NCBI RefSeq assembly: GCF_029784165.1
Contig: NC_073695.1
Span: 278,976,079-279,040,078 of the forward strand
Direction of reading: 5' to 3'
Length of the DNA: 64,000 nucleotides
DNA from: Wyeomyia smithii
Lineage: Eukaryota > Arthropoda > Insecta > Diptera > Culicidae
Shown here: in pieces, positions 1 to 12,540 of the stretch
Numbering within the stretch: the stretch's first letter is position 1
How the letters are laid out: each line of letters opens with the position of its first letter
Position numbers and translations under genes: made by a program
The notes under the pieces: model-generated
What the model was told of the DNA's origin: nothing
Database searches by the model: none
The model's input: the letters and a program-made list of their open reading frames with translations, nothing else

Positions 1-525
1 CGCTCTTTTGCAGAAATGCTTAAGAGGGCTGAGCCACCCTCGACAGGAAACATCTTTTCCTTTTTGCCAACCGATGAGGGTACATCTGACGATCCCGTCG
101 AAGGGTGTTCCTATGCCTTGCCAGAGGGATCTAGGAAGAGGAGAATGCTCAACTCTCCTAATCTTTCTCGTAAAGGTCGTAAGATAACCCCTAGCGGAAT
201 GACCAATAAGACAACACAAAAAGGAAGCGGTGAAGAAAATCCGAAGCAAGTACCCCCCGGTTTTAATTTCAAATCAAACCAGGAGTACCCACCGCTTCCT
301 GGGGCACAAAAAACCTCTCGTGCACCCATTTCTCGATCAGAAGACATAAAAGAAACAGGGTTCATAAAATTCTCTGATATTGTGGACTGGATATTTAAAA
401 CATTCAACATACCAGATCCCCTTCAAAACATTCTTCTTGCCCTTCTCCCAACAGTGAAAACCTTTTTGAAGCAACTCACAGCAACTTGGCCCCTCATTTC
501 AGCTATCGTATCTTTCGATGACTAA
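1..525 (+). pseudogene. LINE ORF1 (Gag-like) C-terminal part, copy 1
   Basis: The open frame runs from the first base of the window to TAA at 523-525. It aligns with the C-terminal 170 or so residues of ORF1 in copy 2, from the RSFAEMLK/RSYAEMLK motif onward. The zinc knuckles lie upstream of the window. The tail is rich in Ser, Pro and Lys, followed by a conserved block with the motif KFSDIVDWIFKTFN and the end LISAIVSFDD. ORF1 proteins of this group bind RNA and package the element transcript. The stop overlaps the ORF2 start as ATGACTAA (518-525). Within the window this part has no lesion, and here copy 1 keeps the terminal 16 residues that copy 2 has lost to a nonsense codon. Confidence 0.88.
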
Positions 526-3500
526 TACGTTGAAAGAGGTTAGGAATTTTGTCACTGTGTTACAGTGGAACTGCAGAAGTATCATCCCCAAATTTGATTT
601 ATTTTCACATTTGATAAACACATACAATTGTGATGCGTTCGCGCTTTGTGAAACTTTTCTCAATTCAAATGACCAACTTAATTTCCACGATTATAACATC
701 ATTCGTCGAGATCGAGACTCACACGGTGGAGGGGTACTTTGAGGGATCAAAAAGTGCTATTCTTTTTTCAGAATCGACCTCCCCTCGATCTCGAATACTG
801 AAGTTGTTGCCATTCAAACGAATATGAATGGAAAAGACCTTTGCCTTGTTTCGTTATATATTCCCCCATCCGCGCGGATTGAACAGAAGCAACTCCTTGA
901 TATAGCAGAATTGCTTCCCGCACCTTTTTTGATTTTGGGAGATTTTAACTCTCACTGTTCGCTATGGGGGTCGCTGTACGACGACAACCGATCTTCTTTA
1001 ATTTGTAACTTGATCGACGACTTCAATATGACACTTTTGAATACTGGGGAAGCGACACGTGTACCTAATCCTCCAGCACGTGAAAGCGTGCTTGACCTAT
1101 CCCTCTGCTCGACATCACTTGCGTTAGATTGCCAGTGGAAAGTAATCAACGATCCCCACGGTAGTGATCATCTTCCAATCGTTATATCAATCGCTAATGG
1201 TTCAATTCCCCCGAACCCAATCAATATTTCCTACGACCTCACACGTAATATTGATTGGAAGCGTTATGAGTCTATTACAGCGGAATCTATCGAGACTCAC
1301 GAGGAACTTCCTCCGGAGGAAGAATACGCGTTCTTAGCTGGCTTGATAATCGACGCCGCGACGCAAGCTCAGACGAAACCGATACCCGGGGTAACGATTA
1401 GACAACGCCCTCCCAACAAATGGTGGGACAAAGAGTGCTCTGAGCTGTACGCGCGAAGGTCCGCGGCGTATAAGGACTACCGGGAGTACGGCACTGTCAA
1501 CCTACTACGAAAGTACGAGGCACTGGGCAGGCAGATGAAAAGCTTAGTAAAGGCGAAAAAACGCGGGTACTGGCGGCGGTTCGTAAACGCGTTGTCGAGG
1601 GAAACAGCGATGAGCACTCTTTGGGATACCGCCAGGCGCATGCGGAACCGTGACGTTTCGAATGAGAGTGAGGAGTATTCAGATCGCTGGATACTCGATT
1701 TTGCCAAAAAGGTCTGTCCGGATTCTGTACCGGAACAGAAAACCTTTCGCGACGCGTTTATAGTAACTACGGAAGAGCCTCCATTTTCGATGTTGGAATT
1801 TTCAATGGCTCTCCTGTCGTGCAACAATAAGGCTCCAGGGTTAGATAGAATAAAATTCAACCTGTTGAAGAATCTACCCGACTCTGCAAAAAGACGCTTG
1901 TTGGACTTGTTCAACAAGTTTCTTGAGCTAAATATTGTTCTGGAGGGAGGTAAAAGTCATTGCTATTCGGAAACCCGGGAAACCTGCCTCTGATCACAAT
2001 TCATATAGGCCGATTGCGATGCTCTCTTGCCTCCGGAAATTAATGGAGAAAATGATCCTCTTACGGTTAGACAAATGGGTCGAAACAAACGGTTTACTTT
2101 CAGATACTCAATTTGGCTTTCGCCGGGGCAAAAGGACGAACGATTGCCTAGCGTTGCTTTCTACTGAAATTCAACTAGCCTTTGCTCGAAAAGAGCAAAT
2201 GGCTTCTGCGTTCTTGGAGGGGGCTTTTGACTCTGTCTCTGTAGAAGTTTTAAGCGCGAAACTTCATTCGCAGGGACTTTCACCAAATTTCAATAACTTT
2301 TTGCTCAATTTGTTGTCAGAAAAGCATATGTATTTCTCACGTGGCGATTCGACAACTTCCCGAATTAGTTACATGGGTCTTCCCCAGAGCTCATGTTTAA
2401 GCCCTCTCTTATATAATTTTTACGTCAATGACATTGATGAATGTCTTACAAATTCATGCACGCTAAGGCAACTTGCAGACGATAGCGTTGTATCCATTAC
2501 TGGTGGCAAGGCTAGCGATCTGCAAGGACCATTGCAAGATACCTTAGACAATTTGTCTGAATGGGCTCTTAAGCTGGGTATCGAATTCTCTCCGGAGAAA
2601 ACTGAGTTGGTCGTTTTTTCTAGGAAGCATAACCCAGCTCAGCTGCAGCTCCTACTAACGGGTAAAACGATCTCTCAGGTTTTAGTCGCTAAATATCTCG
2701 GGGTCTGGTTCGACTCTAAATGCACCTGGGCTTGTCATATTAGGTATCTGACACGAAAATGCCAACAGAGGATTAATTTTCTTCGTACGATTACCGGAAC
2801 TTGGTGGGGTGCTCACCCAGGAGACCTGCTAAGGTTATACCAAACAACGATATTGTCAGTTCTTGAGTACGGCTGTTTCTGCTTTCGCTCCGCCGCGAAC
2901 ACGCACATAATAAAATTAGAGAGAATACAATATCGTTGTTTGCGTATTGCCTTGGGTTGCATGCAGTCGACCCATACGATGAGTCTTGAAGTGCTAGCGG
3001 GTATTCTTCCGTTGAAACATCGTTTTTGGAATCTCTCTTACCGGTTGCTAATTCGATGCACAGTTATGAACCCATTAGTAATTGAAAATTTCGAGAGGTT
3101 GGTCGACCTTCAATCTCAATCCAGATTTATGACTTTATATTTTGACTATATGGCTCAAGATATTAATCCTTCTTCATACGATTCCTCCAATGTCGCACTT
3201 TTAGATACTTCTAATAATGCTATATTCTTCGACACCACCATGAAACAAGACATTTCTGGTATCCCGGATCAATTGCGACCCCAAGAGATCCCTAAGATTT
3301 TTTCGAATAAGTTTAAACATGTTAGTTATGATAAAAGGTTTTACACTGACGGATCTAATCTAGATGAGTCCACTGGCTTCGGAGTTTTCCACGAAAATTT
3401 TACCGCCTCCTAAAAACTCGATGCTCCTGCTTCCGTGTACGTCGCAGAACTTGCTGCTATTCAGTACTCTCTTGGAATCATCGAAACCCTACCCACAGAC

Positions 3501-4187
3501 CACTACTTCATCTTCACAGATAGTCTCAGTGCCATTGAGGCTCTGCGATCAATGAAGCCTGTGAAGCACACCCCGTATTTCCTGGGGAAAATACGGCGGT
3601 TTTTAAGTGCTTTAACAGATAAAAATTACCGGGTTACCTTAGCGTGGGTCCCTTCTCATTGCTCGATTCCGGGTAATGAAAAGGCTGACTCTTTTGCTAA
3701 GGTGGGTGCTATTGATGGCGATATTTATGAAAGACCAATTGCTCATGATGAATTTTATAGCATTTTGCGTCAGAGAACACTCAACAGTTGGCAATCATCA
3801 TGGAACTCAGATGAACTGGGACGGTGGCTACATTCCATTTTTCCTAAGGTATCGACGAAAGCATGGTTCAAGGGGTTGGATGTAGGTTGGGACTTCATTC
3901 GCGTGATGTCCAGACTTATGTCCAATCACTACACGTTAAACACGCATCTCTTTCGTATAGGGCTTGTAGACAGTAATCACTGCGTTTGTGGCGATGGCTA
4001 CCATGACATCGAGCATGTTGTTTGGTCGTGTACCGAATACTGTGGTGTTAGGTCCGAGCTTATAGATTCCCTTCGGGCCCGAGGAAAACAACCGAACGTA
4101 CCCGTTAGAGACATTCTGGGAAGCGGTGATCTCCAGTACATGACACAGCTATACTGCTTTCTGAAAAACGCTGACATTAAAATTTAA
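518..4187 (+). pseudogene. LINE ORF2: endonuclease-reverse transcriptase-RNase H, broken (copy 1)
   Basis: ORF2 begins at ATG 518 with VLQWNCRS, the usual start of an APE-type endonuclease. Further endonuclease motifs are LGDFNSH and GSDHLPI. The RT follows, with APGLDRIKFN, MGLPQSSCLSPLLYN and the catalytic box LADD at 2472-2483. The RNase H has YTDGS, YVAELAAI, IFTDS and WVPSHCSIPGNEKAD, and a Cys/His motif CVCGDGYHDIEHVVWSC lies near the C-terminus. Compared with copies 2 and 3 there are three lesions: TTA to TGA at 740-742, an 8-nt deletion near 1945 that moves the frame, and an in-frame TAA at 3411-3413. The protein would have nicked target DNA and primed reverse transcription there; this copy cannot make it whole. 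Confidence 0.93.
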
Positions 4188-4514
4188 AATTTTCTTTGTC
4201 TATTTGTCAGATTAAGGATACAAATATGCTATGCTGAAGACACGGAAACGAAGAGCCCGCATCTATGCACACAAATATTTTGAACCCACAACAAACAAGA
4301 ATACAATTGCTCTAACAGTTGAAAAACAAAGTTCCAAAATAGTTTTAAGTCAAAATTGTATCTCCCCTCCTCTCACCTTAAATCCCCACTAGCTCGTAGT
4401 CGGCCGCGAGAATAAAGAAAAGGCCTCCCTCTTTTCCCTGCTAACGTAGAATTAATACGAATTGAACTTGGCTCAGTAAAACAGAAAATGTATCGTGCCG
4501 TGTCAAATAAACTA

Positions 4515-4770
4515 ATTTAAACCTATCATGTATTGATATTTTTTTAAGAGTCAACTTGACATTTCTAGAGAATAAGCATTGAAAAAGTGGATTTTTCCAT
4601 ATAAAATCGTATGAAAACTTTGAAAATCGAGCGCAAATCGGGCGTTTCACCGATCGATCTGAAAAGTTGTACAGTTGTTATGGGACCCATAAGGAACACG
4701 AAAAGTGCATGAGAGCTAACATTTATTTTTTGTCCCACCCTAGTAGGCATATAGTTTTAAAAGATTAGGG
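4515..4770. other. AT-rich spacer, no gene seen
   Basis: This short stretch lies between the end of LINE copy 1 and the pogo-like relic. I see no coding signature, RNA gene or clear repeat in it. Confidence 0.5.
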
Positions 4771-5851
4771 TATAACTGCCTTTAATGGACCACTTAGTTG
4801 CGTAGCTGCAAATTTTGCAAGAAAAAGTGTAAATATCTAAACTGAATTATGTATTTCATTGTGTATAAACATGAAGTAACATGTTTATCATCTTTTATGC
4901 ATGAAAAACAACTAGATAATACCACTATTTTCTCCTAATAAAAGAAATAAATCATCGCTTCAGTTTCCTTTAATGGGCCACCGTTTCCATATTTGGACCA
5001 CAACAATTCTAATTTGAGCCAGGACTAAATAATACATCTCTTCAACCGTAGCTGCCGCTGATGAGACTAACTCTGGCTTACGCATTGAGAGTTCTGGATC
5101 TGGATCAACTGTAGACTGCACCCGTTCTTTCGTAATAGGGAATCCTTTACGTGCCATCCGAGTTATCCAGCGAACAAATGAGTCCTCTTCCGCGGCAGTC
5201 AATGCAGTTGGTTTACCTTTTCGTGGTTCTCCTGACCACTTGCTGCTTGCACGGAACATTGGAGCGCCTGCGAGCTTCTCTAGTCGAAACACCACTTTAT
5301 ATTGCTTGAAGACACTCAGTAACAGCTGCTTCAGTATATTTTTTACCAATTTCCGGCGTTTCTTCCCATTTTAGCAGCAATTTTATACAATAACTCAATC
5401 ATGACAAATTTATGGTAACTATGATTCGCGGCGTTATTTCGAAATGAAGCATGCCGGAATGAGGAAAACAGTATTATTTCCACCCTTAGTTGGGCCACTA
5501 TTTTTGCAATATTCAATATTATAGTGTTTTTCTAGTAAAATTTATTACTTATCTTTTAAAGACACTCTTATCCTACCCGTGCATCGAAAATCTGATTATT
5601 TTCGCTCGGAAAGTGTGATGTCAGTACAGTTTTTGGTAAAGTCATTTCCTATGAAAACGTTAACAAACCATGGCAAACCAGGTAGCTGTTATTAAAAAAC
5701 ATTTTTTACAGCTTTAATGAAAACGTCTGTTGCAACATTTCTAATGAAGAACATTATTGAAAATGTCAAAGCATAAATCAAAATAAGTATATTTATAATG
5801 TGTAATTTGGTGTAAGAAGTTTAGGTGGTCCACTAAAGGAAGTGGGCTATA
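4771..5851 (-). mobile_element. pogo/Tigger-like DNA transposon, internally deleted
   Basis: Both ends carry the same sequence in inverted orientation: CCTTTAATGGACCAC near 4779-4793, and its reverse complement with one change (GTGGTCCACTAAAGG) near 5826-5839. Both ends begin with TATA, fitting TA-targeted integration. Related TTTAATGGGCCAC and TTGGGCCAC motifs recur inside at about 4970 and 5490. The only coding remnant is a transposase N-terminal region on the minus strand. This looks like a ~1.1-kb deletion derivative of a pogo/Tigger transposon. The TIRs are imperfect and the exact ends are approximate. Confidence 0.6.
4960..5349 (-). pseudogene. pogo/Tigger transposase remnant, N-terminal DNA-binding (CENP-B-type HTH) region
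   Basis: The minus-strand frame contains KPTALTAAEEDSFVRWITRM followed by ARKGFPITKERV. This is the pattern of the second CENP-B/Tc5-type helix-turn-helix in pogo and Tigger transposases (established family knowledge). It then jumps to LSMRKPEL, which normally lies further on, so an internal deletion has joined separate parts. The DDE catalytic domain is absent. In an intact element this region binds the terminal repeats. It lies inside the element with CCTTTAATGGACCAC ends, which supports the pairing. Not functional. Confidence 0.72.
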
Positions 5852-7271
5852 CTAGGCAGATCTACCCTACACCGGTGATGCTATGTTAAATGTCACTGAA
5901 CCAGTGTACAGGTTGGATTACATAAATGTAGTTGAAACTTCGGACATTATCACTCTTTACATTATCACTTTGTTTATTTACATTGGTCGACTTGTTTGAC
6001 GTTAAATTGGTTCCTTTGGTTTCAACTTTGCGCGACTCTATATTATAAACATAGACTTCGATTTTTATTAGAGGCACTTTTAATTGATATAAAATTTATG
6101 ATAAAACACAAAATTCATTTTTTCAAAATGAATTGTTTTATTCCTTTGAATATTGAAATTGTTTTCGCAAAGTTTCAACGCAAACTGGACAATTTAATTA
6201 GCTGTAGCATGGTCAAAGCTTCGTCGCCCAAACCGCAGCGAATTTTATTAGCAATAATTCTAGCTGAGAAAAATGCTTTTTCAGGTTCAACTGAATTTGG
6301 AAGAGCTGTTTAAAGAGCATCAAACAGAATAGAGAAGTATTTACCTTCGATTCCTTCGGGTTCGTTAAATTTAAATTCTTGTCTGATCGTCATTTCATTT
6401 TATTCTTTATTCATTTACTCTTCTCAACAGTTTCAATAATTGTTCCTCTAAGAATTTTAATTTTATTCATTAATTTAAAACTAAGTTTGGCGATGTGAAA
6501 GAAATTTGAAATGAAAATCTGTATGTTTTTTTTTATTAATATCAGTTTCGAAATTATGTTCTTCGTAATCATATCACTGGATTCATTCATTGAAGTCAAT
6601 ATTAAACAATATTAAATTTATCCAGTATTGTATCTGGATCGTATACCACAGGAGATCAAAACAGGTAACCCTAATCCTACAGAGAAGAAAACTGGGTCGT
6701 AACGAAGTATAGGATCTCCTAAATGCAAAAACATAATTATGCGACACGTCCATAGATGCGTCCTGAGACGCTGGGCAAAAAATAAATTTTAAATCCAAAT
6801 TTCTGTATATATTTAATTATTTATAAGTTTTATTTTCAAATAGTACAGAGAGAATGGCTTGCGTTTTTCCGCGGATATGATTGCCAACATTTCCCTAAAC
6901 TATGACTTTCAGAATTTTGTAGTTAGTAGTAGGTTTATAGACCACGAGTCGCCCCTTATTTGTATTATTTGTATTTGTCAGAAAATTGTATTATTTGTAT
7001 TTGTCAGAAAAATATACCGGTTTTTATTTTTATGAATACCGAAATACCGGTTTTTCGTAAAGTCGGTTATACCGACCACCCTAGTGGCACTGCATGCGTT
7101 GTGTTCATATTCGCACGGGGCATTTTGACCCGCCTCGAAAAGTTTTATAAAAATCGTTCAAACTTTTTAAATAAGAATTTAATCAAGTAATTTTACGTTG
7201 GCTGCTGAATACTAAGAACTTTGTCCATAGGAAAATCCCTTTACAGGTAGCAACGACAGCGGCTAAATAAG
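5852..7271. other. AT-rich DNA with no recognised gene; small tandem duplication
   Basis: No conserved protein or RNA gene is seen. A 26-bp unit starting TGTATTATTTGTATTTGTCA is repeated twice head to tail at 6961-7013, followed by two ACCGG-containing motifs. Short open frames here have no recognisable domain. Confidence 0.5.
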
Positions 7272-7640
7272 ATGATCAAGCGACGTGGTGGTGGTGATGG
7301 ACGACTAGACCTACGTCACCCTGGCAACGACTGGCAGGGCACTTCGTATTTTACTACCCTCAAGAATAGGATGTCGACGCCACTCTATTTTCGCTCTGGA
7401 CTGGTCGTGAACGGGGAAATTTATAGTACGAAGTACCTGCCGGAAGTTGCGTCGTTGATCAAGAAATACATTAAGAGCGAAGACGCGGTGTTCGGGCCGA
7501 ATCTGGCGTCGGCCCACTGCTCGCAGCAATCGTTGGAGGAGATGGAGCGGCTGAATATCGATGTGGTACCCAAGTAGGCGAACCCACCCGACGTCCTCCA
7601 GCTGCGTCCCATCGAGCTATATGTTATCTTAATTCTTCCA
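7272..7640 (+). pseudogene. mariner-like (DD34-37D type) transposase C-terminal relic
   Basis: The frame encodes STPLYFRSGLVVNGEIYSTK and then KSEDAVFGPNLASAHCSQQS and NIDVVPK. A nonsense TAG at 7575-7577 follows, after which the same frame reads ANPPDVLQLRPIELY. The order matches the C-terminal half of ITm/mariner transposases, where a PDLASxHY box supplies a catalytic Asp and is followed by NPPxxPQLRPIE. Here the box reads PNLASAHC, so the catalytic Asp is replaced by Asn. The N-terminal half, the HTH and any TIRs are not evident. The relic starts after a GGTGGTGGTGATGG tract. It is a dead fragment. Confidence 0.8.
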
Positions 7641-10600
7641 AAGCAGAATCAATGTTTTCCACATTTTGCGAATCTAATTTATTGTTCAAATTATTCGCAA
7701 TATGCTTTTTATATTATGCGACTAAATTTGGATAGAATTAAAAGTTTCTCTCTAATGATGTCCCATTGCGGTATTTTCATGAAAAAAAAAACTGTGACTA
7801 TGTTTGGACAACGCACTTTTCCCTGATTTCCAGGAACGAGAGTCATTAACCGAACCATTCACCAGTCGTCCCATCGCGCCACGAAAGACGAGCAACCGAT
7901 TGCCGGAAAGTTGCGCCGAGTCTCTGCGCTCATATTTCTGCTGACCTTTACTTCGCAGCGCGCATAATTCCTGCGCCAGGCGTGAATTGGTACAAGCTGT
8001 GCTGCTCGAAAGGAAGCAAGCAGAAGAAGTAATCGTATAAAACGGCCATCCAATCGACGACCATGTTCCCGAGATTCCCGGGGCTGCCGTGCAGTTACTC
8101 AGCCACAAAGACAACAGCTTCGGACCATCTCGCCCGGCTGAGATGGCCTTCGCCGCGCTCTCACACTGAGAAGTGCCACCCGCCGCGAAATTCTAATAAT
8201 TCACGCGACCTTCTTGACTATCTTATTTGTTAAGAGTGAAATATGATTTTATGATTTATATCGGCTGCGCTGCGATGTTATCGCTGCTGCCGTTGTTGGT
8301 TTCTGCTCACTGCCAGAGCAGTTACGGAGCGCAACCTGATCCTGTTAGGGATCTTCCTTCGCCTGCCTCGATGTGGATCTGCGGCGAAACGCGACTTGAT
8401 ACGCGAACATGACTCGAAGCAAATTGGAGAACAGCAAACAAAAGTCAATCTCGCCCATCCTGCTACGCTCTCGATTCCCTTTCCCGTATCGTATGACTTC
8501 CTTTCCCCCGGAGGAAACCAACGGTTATCGATTACAGACAAGATTTATGATGTCTACAGCCGCTTTGGTGCGGGAAGGTCTGAACCGGCAAGCAGGAACA
8601 AAAGCGCTACGAAATAATTATCACTGCCATTGCCATTGGGAGAAATTTTTCGCTTGCCCCTGGCGCGAAAGGAGCAAGATAGACTGCTAGAGTGCTCCGA
8701 AGTTTGGCTGCCTGCCGGCTGGTGTGAAATGATTTATAGCCGAAGACTGGAATCTATTGATTATGGCGAGGCAGATGACAGAATCGACAGGTTTATTGCA
8801 GTATTTAATATCACCAGACACGTTTGGAGATGTTTGTTGGCGGGCGTCGAGCTTTCGGAAGCATAAGATATGCTCCCAGTCAGAAACTAATTACTGCACT
8901 GCGACTAGACCTCCCGCTTTGTTGTTCAGTACTAATTACATTTTTTTTGACAACTTTGGTTTACCTTAATATGAAAGATTGTAGATATCTAGTGTTTAAA
9001 GTTATAAATGGAGTTTTATTTCTGCGAGGGCTTGTTTACGAGCAAATTTTTATTGACATCATAGTAAAAATACATTGTGGAACGGTTCACTCCAATGCTT
9101 CCGGGTTGCATCGAACCGTTGTCGTTTCCCAGTCGGTGGAGGTGTGGCATTTCGGTTCCCATAAACGGCAGCCCCGGAATGCCACAGTAATTCCGAGCGA
9201 CACAATCAACGATAAATGTCGCGTTAAGTTCGTCGTTACGATAAACTTGGAACCGCGCGCCCATTTATTAATAAATTCTTTGTTCGGCTGACCGCTCTGA
9301 GATCAGCCTTCCAAACGAATCAACCGCGACGGTTGCCGTCATAAACTCGATAATAAAATAATAAGACAAATATCTATATAAATTGCATCACCAAGAAACT
9401 GCAGTGATGCACAAAAAACTCACACACAAATGCATGCCTGCCTGGTCGGGGCGGGGCCCAGAACAGAATATATGTCATCGTACCATAATTAAAACATCAG
9501 GTTTTATATTTTATGTGAACTTCGAAACTGTCTCTTTGTGATCGGCCGTGCCGTTATTCCGCGGGTTGTGGCTTTCCTCTGCGGTCCACGCTGAACAATG
9601 CAGGTATATACGACCGACCGACCAACAAAGCACGGACTCGGCTCGGCTGCGGGTTGAAACCATTATCAATTCAGGTTTTGCTGCACACTGTCTGTCACTT
9701 AGGTATCGGTAATGGCTTACCTGTTTATTTTTATTTGTTTTAATAGTTTAAAGTGTCGTTTTATGACTGGAACACGTTTGCCGGCCGACAACAAGCAATT
9801 TCACAGCGTTTTAATGTACGATAATATTGAACAGGTTCGTTTATTTTCTTTAGTGTGAATCAAATTTTTTGACATTTTTGTACGCACATTAAAAAAATCT
9901 TCTGAAACATAGTTTTTTCTTCCACTTGAGTCCGCGAACTTCAGCTTCACCTGCCGCATCGTGCCAGCAGGTGCCAAAAATGAAATCGTTTCTTACGATT
10001 ACTACACACATTCCTACAATATGTTCTGCATTTAACGAGCCGCTCGTAATCCTCGAATCATATCATTGCTCGCTAATTGCTTCGGTGTTGTCGTTTATTT
10101 AATGCTCTGTTTGTTCCAAAAACAGACAGATACACACACACCCAATCCAAAACAATGACTGCTTCGCCCGCCTATTTAATGGCGAAAACTTCGTTCGCCC
10201 CTTTTTCGAATGTAACATGTTGCGAACTGAAATTTCTGCCACATCAGCGCGAGCTCTGCTGCATAATTAACGTATAATTAGCAATTAGTCATACCCATGG
10301 ATCATAACAATAAAATAATGTCTCATTATAAATTACCAAGCGGCGGCTGCCGTTTCCGGAGTTTTTCTTTCTTTTTTTTCACGTGAAACTAAGATTGAAG
10401 AAGCCACCATTTCCACCTAATAAGAGTGACACAATGGTATGTTCCCTTTAGCGGAGTGTATTTTCGCATACTTACCTCGTTTTTCAGTTTGAAGCTGGTC
10501 TTGGATATTAAACGTTGTTTATGCTCTCCATTGGTGTTTGCATTTAATAATTCATATCTTATTTGTTCCACTCTGGAACCTCCAACGTGGAGCGAAAATC

Positions 10601-11865
10601 CCATTACAAACTTCGATGGCGTTAGTTTCTATCGGAAATGCAGACGAAGGAGTGATTTTGCGTGTATTTCTGTGACGGAGAGAAGGATTAGGCATAAGCT
10701 CGCGGGGCCACGAACAGTTTGCTTCGGGCTGCCGGACGGTGGCCGCATAAAAGATCGCTTTCACATTGTCATAACTTTGCTATCTCCTATGGAACCTGCG
10801 GCTAGGCTTCCAATACGGTAGTTGGTGCCGATAAGTGAGTGTACATGTCGTAAAATTTTATTGTTCCCCTCGTTTCCAAACGTATGTACATACAGGTTTG
10901 GAGCAGAAGTGCCCTGTAACCTGCGCGGACTGAGCTGCGGTTCTACGGCAGCCATCTCGGCAATCGTAAATTATTAATTTATATCTTTAATTATTTCCTT
11001 GCATAAACGGCTTGCATATGCATAAGCAAGTTTCCCAGTGACCGGAGGTCGGAGTAGCGAACGATGATTGTTTGGCCGAGGGGCAGATTTTTTCATAATC
11101 TCTCACCTTTTCGTGCACGCGACGCTCGCTCGGGCTTTACGCATCCCCGGTGACGAACGAAGCAAAACAGTGAATTTGTCAATTTTGAACGGCAAAAAAG
11201 GAAGCTCGAACTCGAGTAAATCTCCATATGTGAGTCGTTATCGAGATAAATAATTAACAATGCAATAACACTTTATTGCGATCCACACGGTAGGAGACAA
11301 CCGCATGGTTAAATCCCAGTGAATTGACTCGAACTGTGGGTAATCTCCCTTCAATGAGTGATTTATCTAGTGTTCACAATGGGTGATTTAAGAGCGTGGC
11401 CGGCGAGAATTCGCGCGGATCATTATTCACAGCCATAATTGTCACCGATGGTGGCTGGCTGATGGCGTGTTACCTGGTATGTGCGCGCCTTGCTAGTTAA
11501 GATGGTAGCAGAAACAAATCGGTGTTCGAGCGGATTTAAACGTTAACCGAAGATTCCAACAGTTTTAAGCCTGTTAGCGGTAAAGTATTTTAATGAAGGA
11601 TCAATTGAAAATTGCCTCCTCATAACCAATTGTATTATTACTTGGAATGTCGTCTTGGATGTTGGTGATTGCGTGACTGCTCCGTGCCGATCTGTGCGCG
11701 ACCAGAGGGGACGCATTAAATCTATTTTAATCAAAAAGTTTTTCGAATGAGTCCTTTTATCTACCAACAAGGTACTTACTTGAATTTAAGCAGAAATACA
11801 TAAATTTAACAATATCGATTTAACGAAACGCCGAGCTAAATCTTGATCTTGAACATTATATGGAA
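7641..11865. other. Apparently single-copy non-coding DNA
   Basis: About 4.2 kb of more GC-balanced sequence without recognisable transposon or protein motifs. Several open frames of 60-155 codons occur, but they overlap on both strands and carry no domain I know. It could hold introns or regulatory DNA of a distant host gene; the sequence alone does not decide. Confidence 0.4.
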
Positions 11866-11922
11866 ATAGTTGAAGGGTGGTGTCCGAGACACGATACTAT
11901 GGTTGACGTAGGGCTACGCTAC
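11866..11922 (+). repeat. Dispersed repeat end, GTTGACGTAGG motif
   Basis: GAAGGGTGGTGTCCGAGACA followed shortly by GGTTGACGTAGGGCTACG matches, in inverted orientation, the segment at 28580-28628. A weaker relative lies near 52873-52915. It is probably the end of an interspersed element whose full extent I cannot define. Confidence 0.45.
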
Positions 11923-12540
11923 TTTTATACTTTTTATACTGGCGCTTGTTTTTCTCACGATGGACATTCAGAGGAAGGCAAAAAAAAACATATTGTTATA
12001 TGGGTCGTTTCTTACGAAGTGTCCATGCCACTTGGACAAGACCATCACGAGTTGGTGTTGATTGGAATATCCCCCGCTCTTATTCCAGCAAATATGTTTG
12101 GTCGATATGAAATTAAAAAATTCAAAACTGGTTTCGTAAAAATGGTATATCCCGAGATTGACCCATATTACCCTGGGAAGATTATTTATTTTGTTCAAAA
12201 ATCGTTTGTTAGTATTTTTATACGTCTATGAATTGTAAGGAAAAAAAGAGGTTTTGGACAAAAAATACGTTATTCTGCAATAAGGGAAGTGATGGGTCCC
12301 ACAGAACGGAAGGTTTTCCAGCCGACGGCAAAATCGATTTTTTTTAAATTGAACCTAGATGAATAACTCCTACCACCTTGGATCCAAAGCCGTGATTGTC
12401 GTGTCCAAGTTTATGCTTTTTCGTGGTCACTTTGTACGGAGTGACCCATACGAAAGAGGTTTTGTCTACGGATTTTGTAGATGTTTGTTAGTATATTAGT
12501 GCATTATATTTACCGTAGATCCACGTTGGGAAAATACGAC

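Larger units (their letters stand above)
1..4514 (+). mobile_element. I-group non-LTR retrotransposon (LINE), copy 1, 5' part outside window
   Basis: The element enters the window inside ORF1 and carries the end of ORF1, a degenerate ORF2 (endonuclease, reverse transcriptase, RNase H) and a 3' UTR. It is clearly the same family as the copies at 15190-20932 and 61975-64000. The 3' end is placed where copy 1 and copy 2 stop matching, just after the shared tail TGTCAAATAAACTA (4501-4514). An RNase H domain after the RT is typical of I-group elements, which supports that placement; the exact family name is not claimed. Confidence 0.93.
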
